Made by a program: the position numbers and the translations under genes. From Cribrihabitans_A pelagius (GTDB lineage Bacteria > Pseudomonadota > Alphaproteobacteria > Rhodobacterales > Rhodobacteraceae): a DNA stretch of 64,000 bases. The notes under the pieces were generated by a model that was given only the letters and a program-made list of their open reading frames with translations, was not told the DNA's origin and did not search any database. Where the stretch lies: assembly GCF_048820915.1 (NCBI RefSeq), contig NZ_JBMERR010000021.1, positions 1 to 64,000 on the forward strand, written 5' to 3'. Positions 1 through 7,809 of the stretch are shown one piece after another (position 1 is the stretch's first letter; each line of letters opens with the position of its first letter).

Positions 1-36
1 TTTGACGGACACGTCCAGACCAACATAATGCAACAT
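1..36 (-). mobile_element. IS110-family transposase, first 12 codons (cut by window edge)
   Basis: Read on the minus strand, the first 36 bases give MLHYVGLDVSVK, the characteristic N-terminus of IS110-family (DEDD) transposases; the first catalytic Asp is the D of GLDVS. A strong Shine-Dalgarno, AAGGAG, lies nine bases before the ATG (positions 37-60), so the start is well placed. IS110 elements lack long terminal inverted repeats, so its outer edge cannot be set here. It abuts the 5' end of an IS3 remnant, which suggests that it inserted into or beside that element. The rest of the gene lies outside the window. Confidence 0.75.
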
Positions 37-67
37 GGTCGTTCTCCTTCACGGCTGGTTTTGCTGA

Positions 68-730
68 GGCCGATCTTATCGGACCTCGTTCGCCCTGGGA
101 GAGCGGCCGCCGCAAACACACCATGTCTATCGCATCATGAAAAACAACAACCTGCCGTTGGAGCGATCCGGGTTCGACCGGCCCCAGCGCACCCATGACG
201 GTAAGGTCGTGATGATGCGCTCGAACTTGCGCTGGTACAGCGATGGGCTGGAATTCACCGGCTGGAATGGTGATGGCATCCGGGCAGCCTTCCGGACCGA
301 TGCCCATGACCGCGAGATCACCTCCTGGCGGGCCGTGGCAAATGCCGGGATCAGCGGGCCGGATGGGCGCGACATGCTGCTGGAGGCTGTCGAGAAACGC
401 TTCGGCACATACCGCGCGCCCGAGGTGATCGAGGTGCTCTCCGACAGCGGCAGCGCCTACACGGCAAAGGACACCCGCATCTTTGCCCGCCAGCTCGGGT
501 TGAAGCCCTGCTTCACTCCGGTGGCCAGCCCGCAGTCCAGCGGCATGTCAGAAGCTTTTGTGAAAACGCTGAAGCGAGACTGCGTCCGGGTCAATCCACT
601 GCCTGACGCTGAAACAGTTCTGTCACTGAAAGGAAGATGGATCGAAGACTATAACGAAAACCATCCGCCTTCCGGCTTGAAATGGCGCTCGCCCCGCGAG
701 TTCTTTAGAGCCAAACCCGAAACCTCTTAG
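68..730 (+). pseudogene. IS3-family transposase (orfB, rve integrase core), 5'-truncated
   Basis: The frame is open from just after a stop at 65-67 and contains VYRIMKNNNLPLER, a hallmark of IS3 OrfB. An integrase core follows with D (TDAHDREI), D (LSDSGSAYT) and E (SGMSEAFVK), so the DDE triad is intact. The C-terminus SGLKWRSPREFF is also typical of the family. The usual N-terminal part (OrfA fusion and HTH_21 region) is missing; its place is taken by the promoter side of the IS110 gene, so this is a truncated copy. Any ATG-start annotation at 137 is artificial. Transposition would need a trans source. Confidence 0.8.
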
Positions 731-731
731 G

Positions 732-756
732 TGTCCGGTCAAACGGGGGCTGGATC
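732..756 (+). repeat. Terminal inverted repeat (right end) of the IS3 element
   Basis: TGTCCGGTCAAACGGGGGCT and the following TGGATCA lie directly after the transposase stop. The reverse complement begins TGATCCAGCCCCCG, which resembles the IS3-group ends of the TGATCTGACCCC type. The disrupted host frame resumes at its edge. The matching left end is not in the window. Confidence 0.5.
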
Positions 757-821
757 AAGCGGCTGGCTGCGGCGTCATATCCAACGCCATCCATGATGAC
801 GAGGAAGACTTTCTTGTCCAT
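757..821 (-). pseudogene. N-terminal stub of an alkaline-phosphatase-superfamily hydrolase, cut by the IS3 element
   Basis: From an ATG at 821 the minus strand encodes MDKKVFLVIMDGVGYDAAAS, then runs into the IS3 end at about position 757. The VFLVIMDGVGYDAA block is the metal-binding N-terminus seen in type I phosphodiesterase / alkaline phosphatase-like hydrolases, with the metal-binding Asp in MDG. Only about 20 codons remain. The remainder should lie on the far side of the insertion, outside this window. The assignment rests on one short motif, so it is tentative. Confidence 0.4.
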
Positions 822-1455
822 GGCTAGAGTGTCTCCGGTCGGGCCGCCGTTCGGCCGGGATAAGGGGGTGGTCTTTGACCGCCGCAGGCGTCCGCGTCGA
901 GCATCTTGAGGCGGTTGGCCCTCACCAAAAGCGGAAGCTGGCGTAGGTCTGTTTCAGCACCGCCTTGGCCGTGAGGCCGGCCGCCACCCCGGCGCGGTCG
1001 ATGATCTCTATCACGCCGCGGGTCGGGCTGTTGACCGCCCCCGACTGGATGCGCCCCAGCAAGATGGCGTCCTCGGCGGTTAGGCCTCGCCGCGGTGGAT
1101 GGTCACGCCCGCGATCCGACAAAGCCCAGCTCGCGGGGGGCTGAGAGCGTGCGGCTATAGCTGCGGATAGCGGAAGCGGCTTTTTCAAGGCCTGCCTCGG
1201 GGCAGGGTCCTTGAAAGAGCTGGTGGCGATGTTGCCCGGAGACGCTGGTCGCCGATCTGCGCGAAAGACTTCTGACAGCGTGTGCCGCCGCGTGTGGCTG
1301 GCCGCGCTGGCGTTCTGCAAAACGGATGTGCATCCAGACAGTTGCGGCCGGACGGCGAAAGCGGCTGCGGCACGCGTTACAAAAGTTTCACCGAACCTCC
1401 TAAGAAACGCAGCGCTGCACGCCGTATTTCAATGTCCGGTACCCGGACAGTCAGT
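822..1455. other. Degraded intergenic stretch, no intact gene recognised
   Basis: About 630 bases without a convincing gene. On the minus strand the frame covering 922-1085 reads GLTAEDAILLGRIQSG, then VIEIIDRAGVAAGLTAKAV, which looks protein-like. Its upstream part is low-complexity and has no start with a ribosome site, so it may be the end of a decayed gene. I do not recognise the family. It sits between an interrupted gene and a LysR pseudogene, consistent with an IS-eroded stretch. Confidence 0.4.
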
Positions 1456-1923
1456 ATGACCCGACCGGTATTTCATGATTCGAACATCAATCTCGCCTCG
1501 CTGGCAGCCTTCGATGCCACCGCGCGCCACCTGAAATTCTCCAATTCCGCGCAGGAACTGGGCTGACGCAGCGCACGGTCCCGATCCGGATCAAAAAGCT
1601 GGAGCGGCAGCTGAACGCCAGCCTGTTCGGACGCCGCGGCCGCACCTGGTGCTGACCGGCGAGGGCCACGCCTGCCACCCGCATGTGGCGAGGCGCTGGA
1701 AATCCTGTCCACCGCCGCCGGCCGGATGTTCTCGGGCGCGGGGTGCAACCGGGTGTCGCTCGCCTGTTTGTCGCCCGCCCTGGCCGGGCAGTGGCTGAGC
1801 CCTTTGGTGCCGGGGCTTTGGAGGGAGATCTTGGCGCCGCGGCTGAAAGCCGCCCGCCCGCTGGCCAAACGCGCCGCGCGCTGGCTGCTGGAGCGGGCAG
1901 GCGAAGCGGTGCCAGTGTATTGA
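1456..1923 (+). pseudogene. LysR-family regulator, frameshifted and internally deleted
   Basis: The ATG at 1456 opens a LysR-type helix-turn-helix: NLASLAAFDATARHLKFSNS then AQELG, where a stop at 1564-1566 interrupts it. The next bases, in another frame, continue the same domain (IKKLERQLNASLF, then GRR and GRT, LTGEGHA). A third frame gives ALEILSTAAGRMFS and VSLACLSPALAGQWLSPLVP, which resembles the start of the LysR effector domain. It then jumps to an unrelated-looking tail that ends at 1923. A functional family member needs about 300 residues in one frame, so this is a pseudogene with at least two frameshifts and a large deletion. Its position next to IS remnants fits local decay. Confidence 0.7.
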
Positions 1924-1930
1924 CAAGGGG

Positions 1931-1949
1931 GAGGGGGCTTTGCCCCCTC
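1931..1949. terminator. Strong hairpin between the LysR remnant and hisA
   Basis: GAGGGGGC-TTT-GCCCCCTC forms a perfect 8-bp stem with a 3-nt loop. There is no clean T-run on either strand. It may stop readthrough from hisA, whose stop is about 60 bases away on the minus strand. Confidence 0.4.
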
Positions 1950-2011
1950 GCGCCTTGCGGCGCTCACCCCCAGGGTTTTTCGGGTCAGAAAGCAGCTGAA
2001 AGGGGGATGGG

Positions 2012-2734
2012 TCAGCTTTTCAGGACGGCAAGCGCCTCAGCCAGGTTGATGGCGCCATCGTAGAGCGCGCGGCCGGAGATTGCGCCGTTGAGCGGTGCGC
2101 CGCAGGCCTTCAGGGCGCGCAGATCGTCGAGCGAGGAAACCCCGCCCGAGGCGATCACCGGGATCGACACCGCGTTGGCGAGCGCCGCGGTGGCTTCCAC
2201 GTTCGGGCCCTTCATGGCGCCGTCGCGCAGGATGTCGGTGTAGATGATCGCGGCCACGCCTGCGTCCTCGAAGGAGCGCGCCAAGTCGGTGACCATCACG
2301 TCGGTCTCCTCGGCCCAGCCCTTGGTCGCCACCTTGCCGCCCCGGGCGTCGATGCCGACCGCGACCTTGCCGGGGAATTCCCGTGCCGCTTCGCGCACCA
2401 GGTCCGGGTTTTCCACCGCGACGGTGCCCAGGATTACCCGGGCGAGGCCCTTGCCGATCCAGCGCTCGATCGTGGCCATGTCGCGGATTCCGCCGCCGAG
2501 CTGCGCGGGCACCTGACACTGTTGCAGGATCTCCTCCACCGGGGCGGCATTGACCGGCTCGCCCGCGAAGGCGCCGTTGAGATCAACCAGATGCAGCCAC
2601 TCGCAGCCTGCCTCTACAAACTCCAGCGCCTGGGCAGCGGGGTTGTCGTTGAACACGGTGGTCTTGTCCATGTCGCCATGCAGGAGGCGCACGGCCTGGC
2701 CGTCCTTGAGGTCGATTGCGGGATAGAGGATCAT
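2012..2734 (-). CDS. hisA: HisA, ProFAR isomerase of histidine biosynthesis
   Basis: Converts 5'-ProFAR to PRFAR by an Amadori rearrangement, the fourth step of histidine synthesis, in the cytoplasm. The 240-residue product has the normal family length and TIM-barrel pattern: catalytic Asp8 in AIDLKDG, Asp129 in VGIDARGG, and phosphate-binding loops QLGGGIR and TDILRDGAMKG. The start at MILYPAIDLKDG matches the family; the open frame runs further upstream only as antisense of the next gene. hisF and hisE commonly follow hisA in related genomes, but here the gene is followed by a LysR remnant and IS sequences, so the operon is broken on this side. hisH and hisB lie upstream on the same strand but are separated by other genes. 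Confidence 0.96.
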   Translation of the reverse strand: MILYPAIDLKDGQAVRLLHGDMDKTTVFNDNPAAQALEFVEAGCEWLHLVDLNGAFAGEPVNAAPVEEILQQCQVPAQLGGGIRDMATIERWIGKGLARVILGTVAVENPDLVREAAREFPGKVAVGIDARGGKVATKGWAEETDVMVTDLARSFEDAGVAAIIYTDILRDGAMKGPNVEATAALANAVSIPVIASGGVSSLDDLRALKACGAPLNGAISGRALYDGAINLAEALAVLKS

Positions 2735-2902
2735 CTGCGCTTTCCTTGCCAATGCTGCTGCCCCCGCGTTTTGCACAAGCCGGGCCGGGATTGCAACGCG
2801 ACCCGAGGTCAGCCTTGCCCGGTCGCGGAGAGGCGGGACAGACTGGCCCTTGCGAGGCAGGCCGCATTGGAACGGCCGCCTGCAAACAGGGAGAAAGACA
2901 GC

Positions 2903-3298
2903 ATGAAACGAGTGGCAGCGGCAATGGCGGTGGCCGTGGGGCTTGCCGGGCTGGCGGGCGCGGCGGCGGCGGACCCGGTTCTGGGGCTTTGGAAGACCCA
3001 AGCCGACGATGGCTCCTACGCCCATGTGGAGATGGAGAAATGCGGGTCCGCGGTTTGCGGCAAGATCGCCCGCACCTTCAATGCCTCCGGCGAGTACCAG
3101 TCGCCCAACATCGGCAAGACCCTGGTGATCGACATGGCGCCGAAGGGCGGCGGCTCCTATGCGGGCAAGGTCTGGCGGCCCTCCAACGGCAAGATCTACA
3201 TCGGCAAGATGGACCTGGCGGGCAACAGCCTGGCGCTGCGCGGCTGCGTCGCGGGCGGGCTGATCTGCTCGAAACAGACCTGGAGCCGGGTGGAGTAA
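2903..3298 (+). CDS. Secreted DUF2147-family protein
   Basis: A 131-residue protein. Residues 1-23 (MKRVAAAMAVAVGLAGLAGA, then AAA) form a cleavable Sec signal, so the mature domain, starting near DPVLGLWKT, is periplasmic. The body matches DUF2147: GLWKT, VEMEKCGSAVCGKI, YAGKVWRPSNGKIY and a C-terminal CSKQTWSR, a lipocalin-like beta barrel of unknown ligand. Two Cys pairs could form disulfides. GGGAGA lies before the ATG. It is divergent from hisA and convergent with the WGR gene. No function is established for this family, and I infer none. Confidence 0.8.
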   Translation: MKRVAAAMAVAVGLAGLAGAAAADPVLGLWKTQADDGSYAHVEMEKCGSAVCGKIARTFNASGEYQSPNIGKTLVIDMAPKGGGSYAGKVWRPSNGKIYIGKMDLAGNSLALRGCVAGGLICSKQTWSRVE

Positions 3299-3300
3299 GC

Positions 3301-3594
3301 CTAGAGCAGCCCCAGCTGCACCGGGATCGGCACGAAGCCCTGGCTGACCTGCCGGTCCCGCGCGGCCTCGAACAGCTCCAGTGCCTCGGCGTGGCTCGCG
3401 AAATAGGCGCGCTTCTGCTGGCCGCCCGCTGCGCCGATCGGCCCCGAGGCGCGCTCCACGCACCATTCGCCGAACAGCGTCCGGCTGAGCTGCAGCACAC
3501 AGTAGCGGTGGCGGCCGGCATGGTGGTCGAATTTTTCGAAACGGATCTGCACGGGGTAGGCGGCCTGGATCTGGGGAAATCGGGTCCGCCCCAT
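3301..3594 (-). CDS. WGR-domain protein
   Basis: The 97-residue product is essentially one WGR domain, from the first beta strand (YPVQIRFEKFDHHAGRHRYC) through LFGEWCVERASGPIGAAGG to the C-terminal helix (FASHAEALELFEAARDR). The signature W-G-R is degenerate here (WCVERASGPIG). WGR domains occur in PARPs and in stand-alone bacterial proteins, where nucleic-acid binding is proposed. An alternative ATG at 3621 would add nine residues (MDRAADSRH); neither start has a strong ribosome site. The gene follows the peroxiredoxin gene on the same strand by 85 bases, so they may share a transcript. Confidence 0.65.
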   Translation of the reverse strand: MGRTRFPQIQAAYPVQIRFEKFDHHAGRHRYCVLQLSRTLFGEWCVERASGPIGAAGGQQKRAYFASHAEALELFEAARDRQVSQGFVPIPVQLGLL

Positions 3595-3679
3595 ATGCCT
3601 GCTGTCCGCCGCCCTGTCCATCGCTGACGAGGGGGCGGGGCGGCGGCCGCCGCCGCCGCCCCGCTTTGCGGCAAGGATG

Positions 3680-4216
3680 TCAGAGTTCGCCGGCGTACTG
3701 GCCGCGCGCCGGGTAGTCTTTTTCGACGATGAAATCCACCGCCGAGACCAGCTCCTCCACCGGCGGGCGTGCGAAAGGCATGGTCTGAACGCTGCCGAAA
3801 TAGAGCGTCTGATCCGGCCGCACCAGGAACAGGCCGGGCTCGGAGAACAGTTCCGGCTCCTCCACCCCCACCGAGGTCTTGCCGCGGGAGGTCGAGATGT
3901 AGAGCCCCCAGTTGCGCGCCTCGGCCAGCGGCAGATCGTAGGCCAGGCGCAGCGCATCGGCGCCGATTTTCTCCGCCATCTCGCGTGCGCGGTCTTCGCC
4001 ATCGGCGCTGATCGCGACGCAGGCGACACCGCGCTTTTCAAACTCGCCCACTTTTTCTTCAAACGCTTTGAGGTACTTGATGCAGATCGGGCAGTGCAGC
4101 CCGCGGTAGAAGCACAGCAGCGTGCCGGTGGTAGCGGTTTCAGCCGAAAGGTCGAAGGCACCGCCGCCGAGCAGCGGCAGTTTGAGGTCTGGGGTCTTCT
4201 GGCGGGGAATCAGCAT
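3680..4216 (-). CDS. AhpC/TSA-type peroxiredoxin-like protein
   Basis: A thioredoxin-fold peroxiredoxin-like protein of 178 residues. Visible motifs are the active-site segment LLCFYRGLHCPICIKYLKAF, with a CxxC pair, and the later LFLVRPDQTLYFGSVQTMPF. Such proteins reduce peroxides or act as thiol oxidoreductases; no specific substrate can be read from sequence. The start at MLIPRQKTPDLKLP is supported by AGGAGA seven bases upstream. A longer open frame exists but begins with a low-complexity stretch. It lies downstream of hisH on the same strand with a 197-bp gap, so it probably has its own promoter. Confidence 0.8.
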   Translation of the reverse strand: MLIPRQKTPDLKLPLLGGGAFDLSAETATTGTLLCFYRGLHCPICIKYLKAFEEKVGEFEKRGVACVAISADGEDRAREMAEKIGADALRLAYDLPLAEARNWGLYISTSRGKTSVGVEEPELFSEPGLFLVRPDQTLYFGSVQTMPFARPPVEELVSAVDFIVEKDYPARGQYAGEL

Positions 4217-4413
4217 CGGGCTCTCCTTTGGTTCACGCGATGCTGTCTTGTGGCAGCATCGGGGGCGTGCCGGGAGCGGCAATGCGGCGCTGTCACCCGA
4301 AAGTGATGGGCCGCGCGTCCGAGGCTGCGGCAGAAGATGGAAGTATTTGGGAAAGGAGGAAGGCGGCGGCAGTATTCGTCACCGCCGCCGGACGCGCTTG
4401 TCTTCGCGGCGGC

Positions 4414-5052
4414 TCAGGGCGCCCAGGTCAGGAAGTTGGCAATCATGCGCAGGCCGACCTCCTGGCTTTTCTCCGGGTGGAACTGCATGCCCAGCATGGT
4501 GCCGCGGCCGATCACCGCGGTGACGTCGCCGCCGTATTCCGCATGGGCCAGCCGCTCGGCCGGGTTGGAGGCAAGGTAGTGGTAGGAGTGCACGAAATAG
4601 CAGTGATCGCCGCTTTTGATGCCGTCGAAGACCGGGTGGGGATGATCGATCACCAGGTCGTTCCAGCCCATGTGCGGCACTTTCAGCGCGGGGTCCGAAG
4701 GCGTGATCTTCACCACGTTGCCATCGATCCAGCCGAGACCCGGGGTCTCCTCGTATTCATGGCCGGTGGTGGCCATCAGCTGCATGCCGACGCAGATGCC
4801 GAGAAAGGGGCGGCCCTTCTGCTCGACCGCCTCCACCATGGCCTCATAGATGCCCTTGTGGCCGCGCAGCTCCGCCGCACAGGCGGGAAAGGCGCCGTCG
4901 CCGGGCAGCACCAGCCGGTCGGCCCGGGCCACCACATCGGCCTCCGAGGTCACCACGACCTCGCCCGCGCCGGTTTCGCACGCCATGCGCTGGAAAGCCT
5001 TCTCGGCGGAATGCAGGTTGCCGGACTCATAGTCGATGATGGCGGTCAGCAT
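4414..5052 (-). CDS. hisH: HisH, glutaminase subunit of IGP synthase
   Basis: Hydrolyses glutamine and channels ammonia to HisF, which makes imidazole-glycerol phosphate and AICAR from PRFAR. The 212-residue product is a class I glutamine amidotransferase: nucleophile Cys87 in GICVGMQLM, and His192 and Glu194 in MQFHPEKSQ. MLTAIIDYESGNLHS is the canonical N-terminus. It follows hisB on the same strand with a 57-bp gap, probably as one transcript. Its partner hisF is not in the window, although the enzyme needs it, so hisF must be elsewhere. Confidence 0.96.
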   Translation of the reverse strand: MLTAIIDYESGNLHSAEKAFQRMACETGAGEVVVTSEADVVARADRLVLPGDGAFPACAAELRGHKGIYEAMVEAVEQKGRPFLGICVGMQLMATTGHEYEETPGLGWIDGNVVKITPSDPALKVPHMGWNDLVIDHPHPVFDGIKSGDHCYFVHSYHYLASNPAERLAHAEYGGDVTAVIGRGTMLGMQFHPEKSQEVGLRMIANFLTWAP

Positions 5053-5109
5053 GGCGTGTTTCTCCGGTTTTCGAATGGTCTTGCGGCCCGTGCGCGGAGC
5101 GGCACGGCC

Positions 5110-5697
5110 TTACAGAGCACCCTTGGTGGAAGGGATGGCGTCGGCCTTGCGCGGGTCGGTCTCCACCGCCAGGCGCAGGGCGCGGGCGACGGCCTTGAAG
5201 GCGGCCTCGGCGATGTGGTGGCTGTTGAACCCGTGCAGCTGGTCGATGTGCAGGGTGATGCCGCCATGGGTGCTGAGCGCCTGGAAAAACTCGCGCACCA
5301 GCTCGGTGTCGAAAGCGCCGATCTTGGGGCTGGGCAGCGTAACATTCCAGACCAGGTACGGCCGCCCCGACAGGTCCAGTGCGCAGCGCACCTGGGCGTC
5401 ATCCATCGGCAGGTGGCATTCCCCGTAGCGGCGGATGCCGGTCTTGTCCCCCAGCGCCTGGACCAGCGCCTGGCCGATAGCAATGCCGGTATCTTCCACC
5501 GTGTGGTGGTCGTCGATGTGATAGTCGCCCTTGGCGCGGACCTTCATGTCGATCAGCGAATGCCGCGCCAGCTGGTCCAGCATATGGTCGAAGAAGCCAA
5601 CCCCGGTCTGGTTGTCATAGACCCCGGTGCCGTCGAGGCTGATCTCGACCGAGATTTCGGTTTCCGCGGTCTTGCGGGTGATCTGGCTTTTGCGCAT
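5110..5697 (-). CDS. hisB: HisB, imidazoleglycerol-phosphate dehydratase
   Basis: Dehydrates imidazole-glycerol phosphate to imidazole-acetol phosphate, with Mn at the active site. The 195-residue monofunctional form lacks the histidinol-phosphatase domain of enteric HisB. Metal-ligand motifs are present in both half-domains: FFDHMLDQLARHS, DDHHTVEDTGIA, and the second-half GFNSHHIAEAAFKA. It is the first gene of a hisB-hisH pair, and a promoter candidate lies 34-63 bases upstream. Confidence 0.96.
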   Translation of the reverse strand: MRKSQITRKTAETEISVEISLDGTGVYDNQTGVGFFDHMLDQLARHSLIDMKVRAKGDYHIDDHHTVEDTGIAIGQALVQALGDKTGIRRYGECHLPMDDAQVRCALDLSGRPYLVWNVTLPSPKIGAFDTELVREFFQALSTHGGITLHIDQLHGFNSHHIAEAAFKAVARALRLAVETDPRKADAIPSTKGAL

Positions 5698-5730
5698 CTG
5701 CGGTTCGTCCTTGCTGTCCTGCGCCGCGCT

Positions 5731-5760
5731 TATAGAGCCGGGGCGGGGGGCGGCTCAAGG
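5731..5760 (-). promoter_or_regulatory. Candidate promoter of hisB-hisH
   Basis: On the minus strand TTGAGC (-35) is followed after 18 bases by TATAAG (-10). This would start transcription roughly 25-30 bases before the hisB ATG. Each hexamer matches at 4-5 of 6 positions of the housekeeping consensus. Confidence 0.45.
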
Positions 5761-5872
5761 GCGGCGCGGCGGTTTCGCCCGATCTGTTGCCCTCAGCCTG
5801 CGCACGGGATTGCGCCGGGCCGCCCGGCATGCCAGCTTGGAGCGCAAAGCAACCCCTTCGAAAGAGGCGCAA

Positions 5873-6112
5873 ATGTCGACCTGCGTATTCATCCAGATCC
5901 GCTGCAAGCCGGGCACCACCTACAAGGTGGCCGAGGAGATCGCGCTGCGTGAAATCCACTCCGAACTCTATTCCACCAGCGGCAATTTCGACCTGCTGAT
6001 GAAGCTCTACATCCCCTCGGATCAGGACGTGGGCAAATACATCAACGACCATCTGCTGAATATCCCCAACATCGAGCGCTCGCTCACCACGATGACCTTC
6101 AAGGTGTTCTGA
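5873..6112 (+). CDS. Stand-alone RAM-domain protein of the Lrp/AsnC family
   Basis: The 79-residue protein aligns with only the C-terminal ligand-binding (RAM, alpha-beta sandwich) half of Lrp/AsnC regulators: FIQIRCKPGTTYKVAEEI, GNFDLLMKLYIP, NIPNIERSLTTMTFKVF. The DNA-binding helix-turn-helix is absent. The start is supported by AGAGG seven bases upstream and by a frame that begins cleanly there, so this is a genuine stand-alone RAM protein and not a broken Lrp. Such proteins form ring oligomers that bind amino acids and may modulate full Lrp partners. It lies divergently from hisB with a 175-bp shared upstream region. Confidence 0.85.
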   Translation: MSTCVFIQIRCKPGTTYKVAEEIALREIHSELYSTSGNFDLLMKLYIPSDQDVGKYINDHLLNIPNIERSLTTMTFKVF

Positions 6113-6212
6113 GCCGCGAACTGCCGCCGCGCCGTGCGGCACAACAGTATGCGCTTTCCCCTTTGCTTGCGCGCAGGGCAAAGCCTGTGTGCGAGGCGCT
6201 GCCTCGCGCTCC

Positions 6213-6280
6213 GGGGTATTTGAGGACAGAAAGTGGGGCAACCCGCCTGGCGCCGCCCCACTTTCTGTCTGGAAATACCC
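6213..6280. repeat. Long inverted repeat between the Lrp-like and aminotransferase genes
   Basis: Left arm (6213-6239) and right arm (6254-6280) are near-perfect inverted copies: GACAGAAAGTGGGGC pairs with GCCCCACTTTCTGTC, extended outward by GGGTATTT and AAATACCC. The two genes converge here, so it could act as a bidirectional terminator. The arm sequence also recurs elsewhere in the window (see findings). Confidence 0.75.
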
Positions 6281-6325
6281 TGGGGGAATTGGCCGGAAGG
6301 CCAAGGGGGAAAAGCCCCGGTCGCC

Positions 6326-7678
6326 TCAGCCCGCCAGGATGCCCTCCGCTTTCAGCATCTCATAAGCGCGGTCCACCGCCCGCTTGGCGCGGCTCAGCAT
6401 CTCGTCCACCTCTTTGCGGGTGATGATCAGCGGCGGGCAGAAGGCGAGCGCGTTGCCCGCAACCGCGCGCAGGATCAGGCCTTCCTCCTGGCAGGCCTTC
6501 ACCGCCGCTGTGCCGCCCTTGCCGCCGGGAATGGTGACGCCGGTGGTCTTGTTCGAGACCAGCTCCAGCGCCGCGATCAGGCCCTTGCCGCGCACTTCGC
6601 CGACCAGCGGGTGGCCTTCGAAGATCTCGCGCAGCTGGGCCTGCATGTAGGCGCCCACTTCGGCGGCGTGTTCGAAGATGCGGTCGCGCTCGTAGATCTC
6701 CAGCGTCTTCAGCGCCGCGGCGCAGGCAGCGGGGTGGCCGGAATAGGTGTAGCCATGGCCGAACACCCCGACCTCGTTGGTCTGATCCACCATCGCCTCG
6801 TACATCCAGCCGGGGATCACCGCGGCCGAGATCGGGAAATAGGCCGAGGACAGCTGCTTGGCAAAGCTCATCAGATCCGGCTTGATACCCATGCTGGTGC
6901 AACCGAAATCCGCGCCGGTGCGGCCGAATCCGGTGATCACCTCATCGGCCCAGATCAGGATGCCGTGTTTGCGCAACAGCGCCTGCAGCTGCTCGTAATA
7001 GCCCTCCGGCGGCACGATCACGCCGGAGGCGCCGGTGATCGGCTCCACGATCATTGCCGCGATCGTATCGGGATCTTCGGCCAGGATCTGCTTTTCAAGG
7101 TTGCCGATGATGCGGTCGGTGAACTGTTCCTCGGTCTCGTTACCCTTGCGGCCGGTGTAGAAATGCGGCGCGTCCGAGCGCAGGATCGAGAGCGCCTCCA
7201 GCGGCGCGTCGAAATGCGCCAGATTCGCAGGCAGCGACGTCAGCGAGCCCGCCGCCACGGTGACGCCGTGATAGCCGCGCTCGCGGGTGATGATCTTGCG
7301 TTTTTCCGGCTTGCCGATGGCGTTGAAATAATAACGCAGCATCTTGTAGTGGGTGTCGTTGGCGTCGGACCCGGAACTGCCGAAGAAGATATAGGCATCC
7401 TCTACCGGCACCATGGCTTTCAGCTTCTCGGCCAGCTGCATCACCGGCTGATGCGTCTTGCCGCCGAACGTATGCGCGTAGGGCAGCGTGTTCAGCTGAT
7501 CGGTGATCGCCTGGATCACCTCCGTGTTGTCATAGCCCAGCGAGGTGCACCATAAGCCGGCAAGCCCCTCGATGTACTGTTTGCCGTCCGAATCGTAGAC
7601 GTAGATGCCTTCACCGCGCTCCAGGCAGAGCTGCTCGGTCGCGGTGAAGTTGGTGGTGGGATAGATGACTGGGGCCAT
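6326..7678 (-). CDS. Class III (omega-) aminotransferase, PLP-dependent
   Basis: A 450-residue fold-type I PLP enzyme of the class III group, which transfers amino groups from omega-amines or amino acids to a keto acid. Landmarks are the PLP phosphate loop GSSGSDAND, the aromatic ring stack ITRERGYHGVTVAAGS, the cofactor Asp in ILIWADEVITGFGRTG, and the Schiff-base Lys in MSFAKQLSSAYFPI. AGGAG sits eight bases before MAPVIYPTTNF. Substrate (for example taurine, putrescine or beta-alanine with pyruvate) cannot be fixed from sequence. It stands alone, with a long inverted repeat behind it and a tRNA terminator upstream. Confidence 0.9.
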   Translation of the reverse strand: MAPVIYPTTNFTATEQLCLERGEGIYVYDSDGKQYIEGLAGLWCTSLGYDNTEVIQAITDQLNTLPYAHTFGGKTHQPVMQLAEKLKAMVPVEDAYIFFGSSGSDANDTHYKMLRYYFNAIGKPEKRKIITRERGYHGVTVAAGSLTSLPANLAHFDAPLEALSILRSDAPHFYTGRKGNETEEQFTDRIIGNLEKQILAEDPDTIAAMIVEPITGASGVIVPPEGYYEQLQALLRKHGILIWADEVITGFGRTGADFGCTSMGIKPDLMSFAKQLSSAYFPISAAVIPGWMYEAMVDQTNEVGVFGHGYTYSGHPAACAAALKTLEIYERDRIFEHAAEVGAYMQAQLREIFEGHPLVGEVRGKGLIAALELVSNKTTGVTIPGGKGGTAAVKACQEEGLILRAVAGNALAFCPPLIITRKEVDEMLSRAKRAVDRAYEMLKAEGILAG

Positions 7679-7809
7679 GGCTGCACTCCTGAGGCTGGCC
7701 GCGCGCGGGCGGGACTTCATTGGGGGTAGCTTTGGCGGGAAAGCGGGGGGACGTCAAAGGAATTTGATCAAAAAAATTCAGAGGGTGAATTGCGCCAAGC
7801 CAAAACGCG

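Noticed and set aside
137..730. Intact 197-residue transposase starting at 137
   Set aside because: The conserved VYRIMK motif begins before this Met, and the N-terminal half of OrfB is missing, so it is a truncated pseudogene.
2735..3466. Long upstream extension of the hisA frame
   Set aside because: It is antisense to the DUF2147 gene, arginine/alanine-rich, and has no ribosome site; HisA begins at MILYPAIDLKDG.
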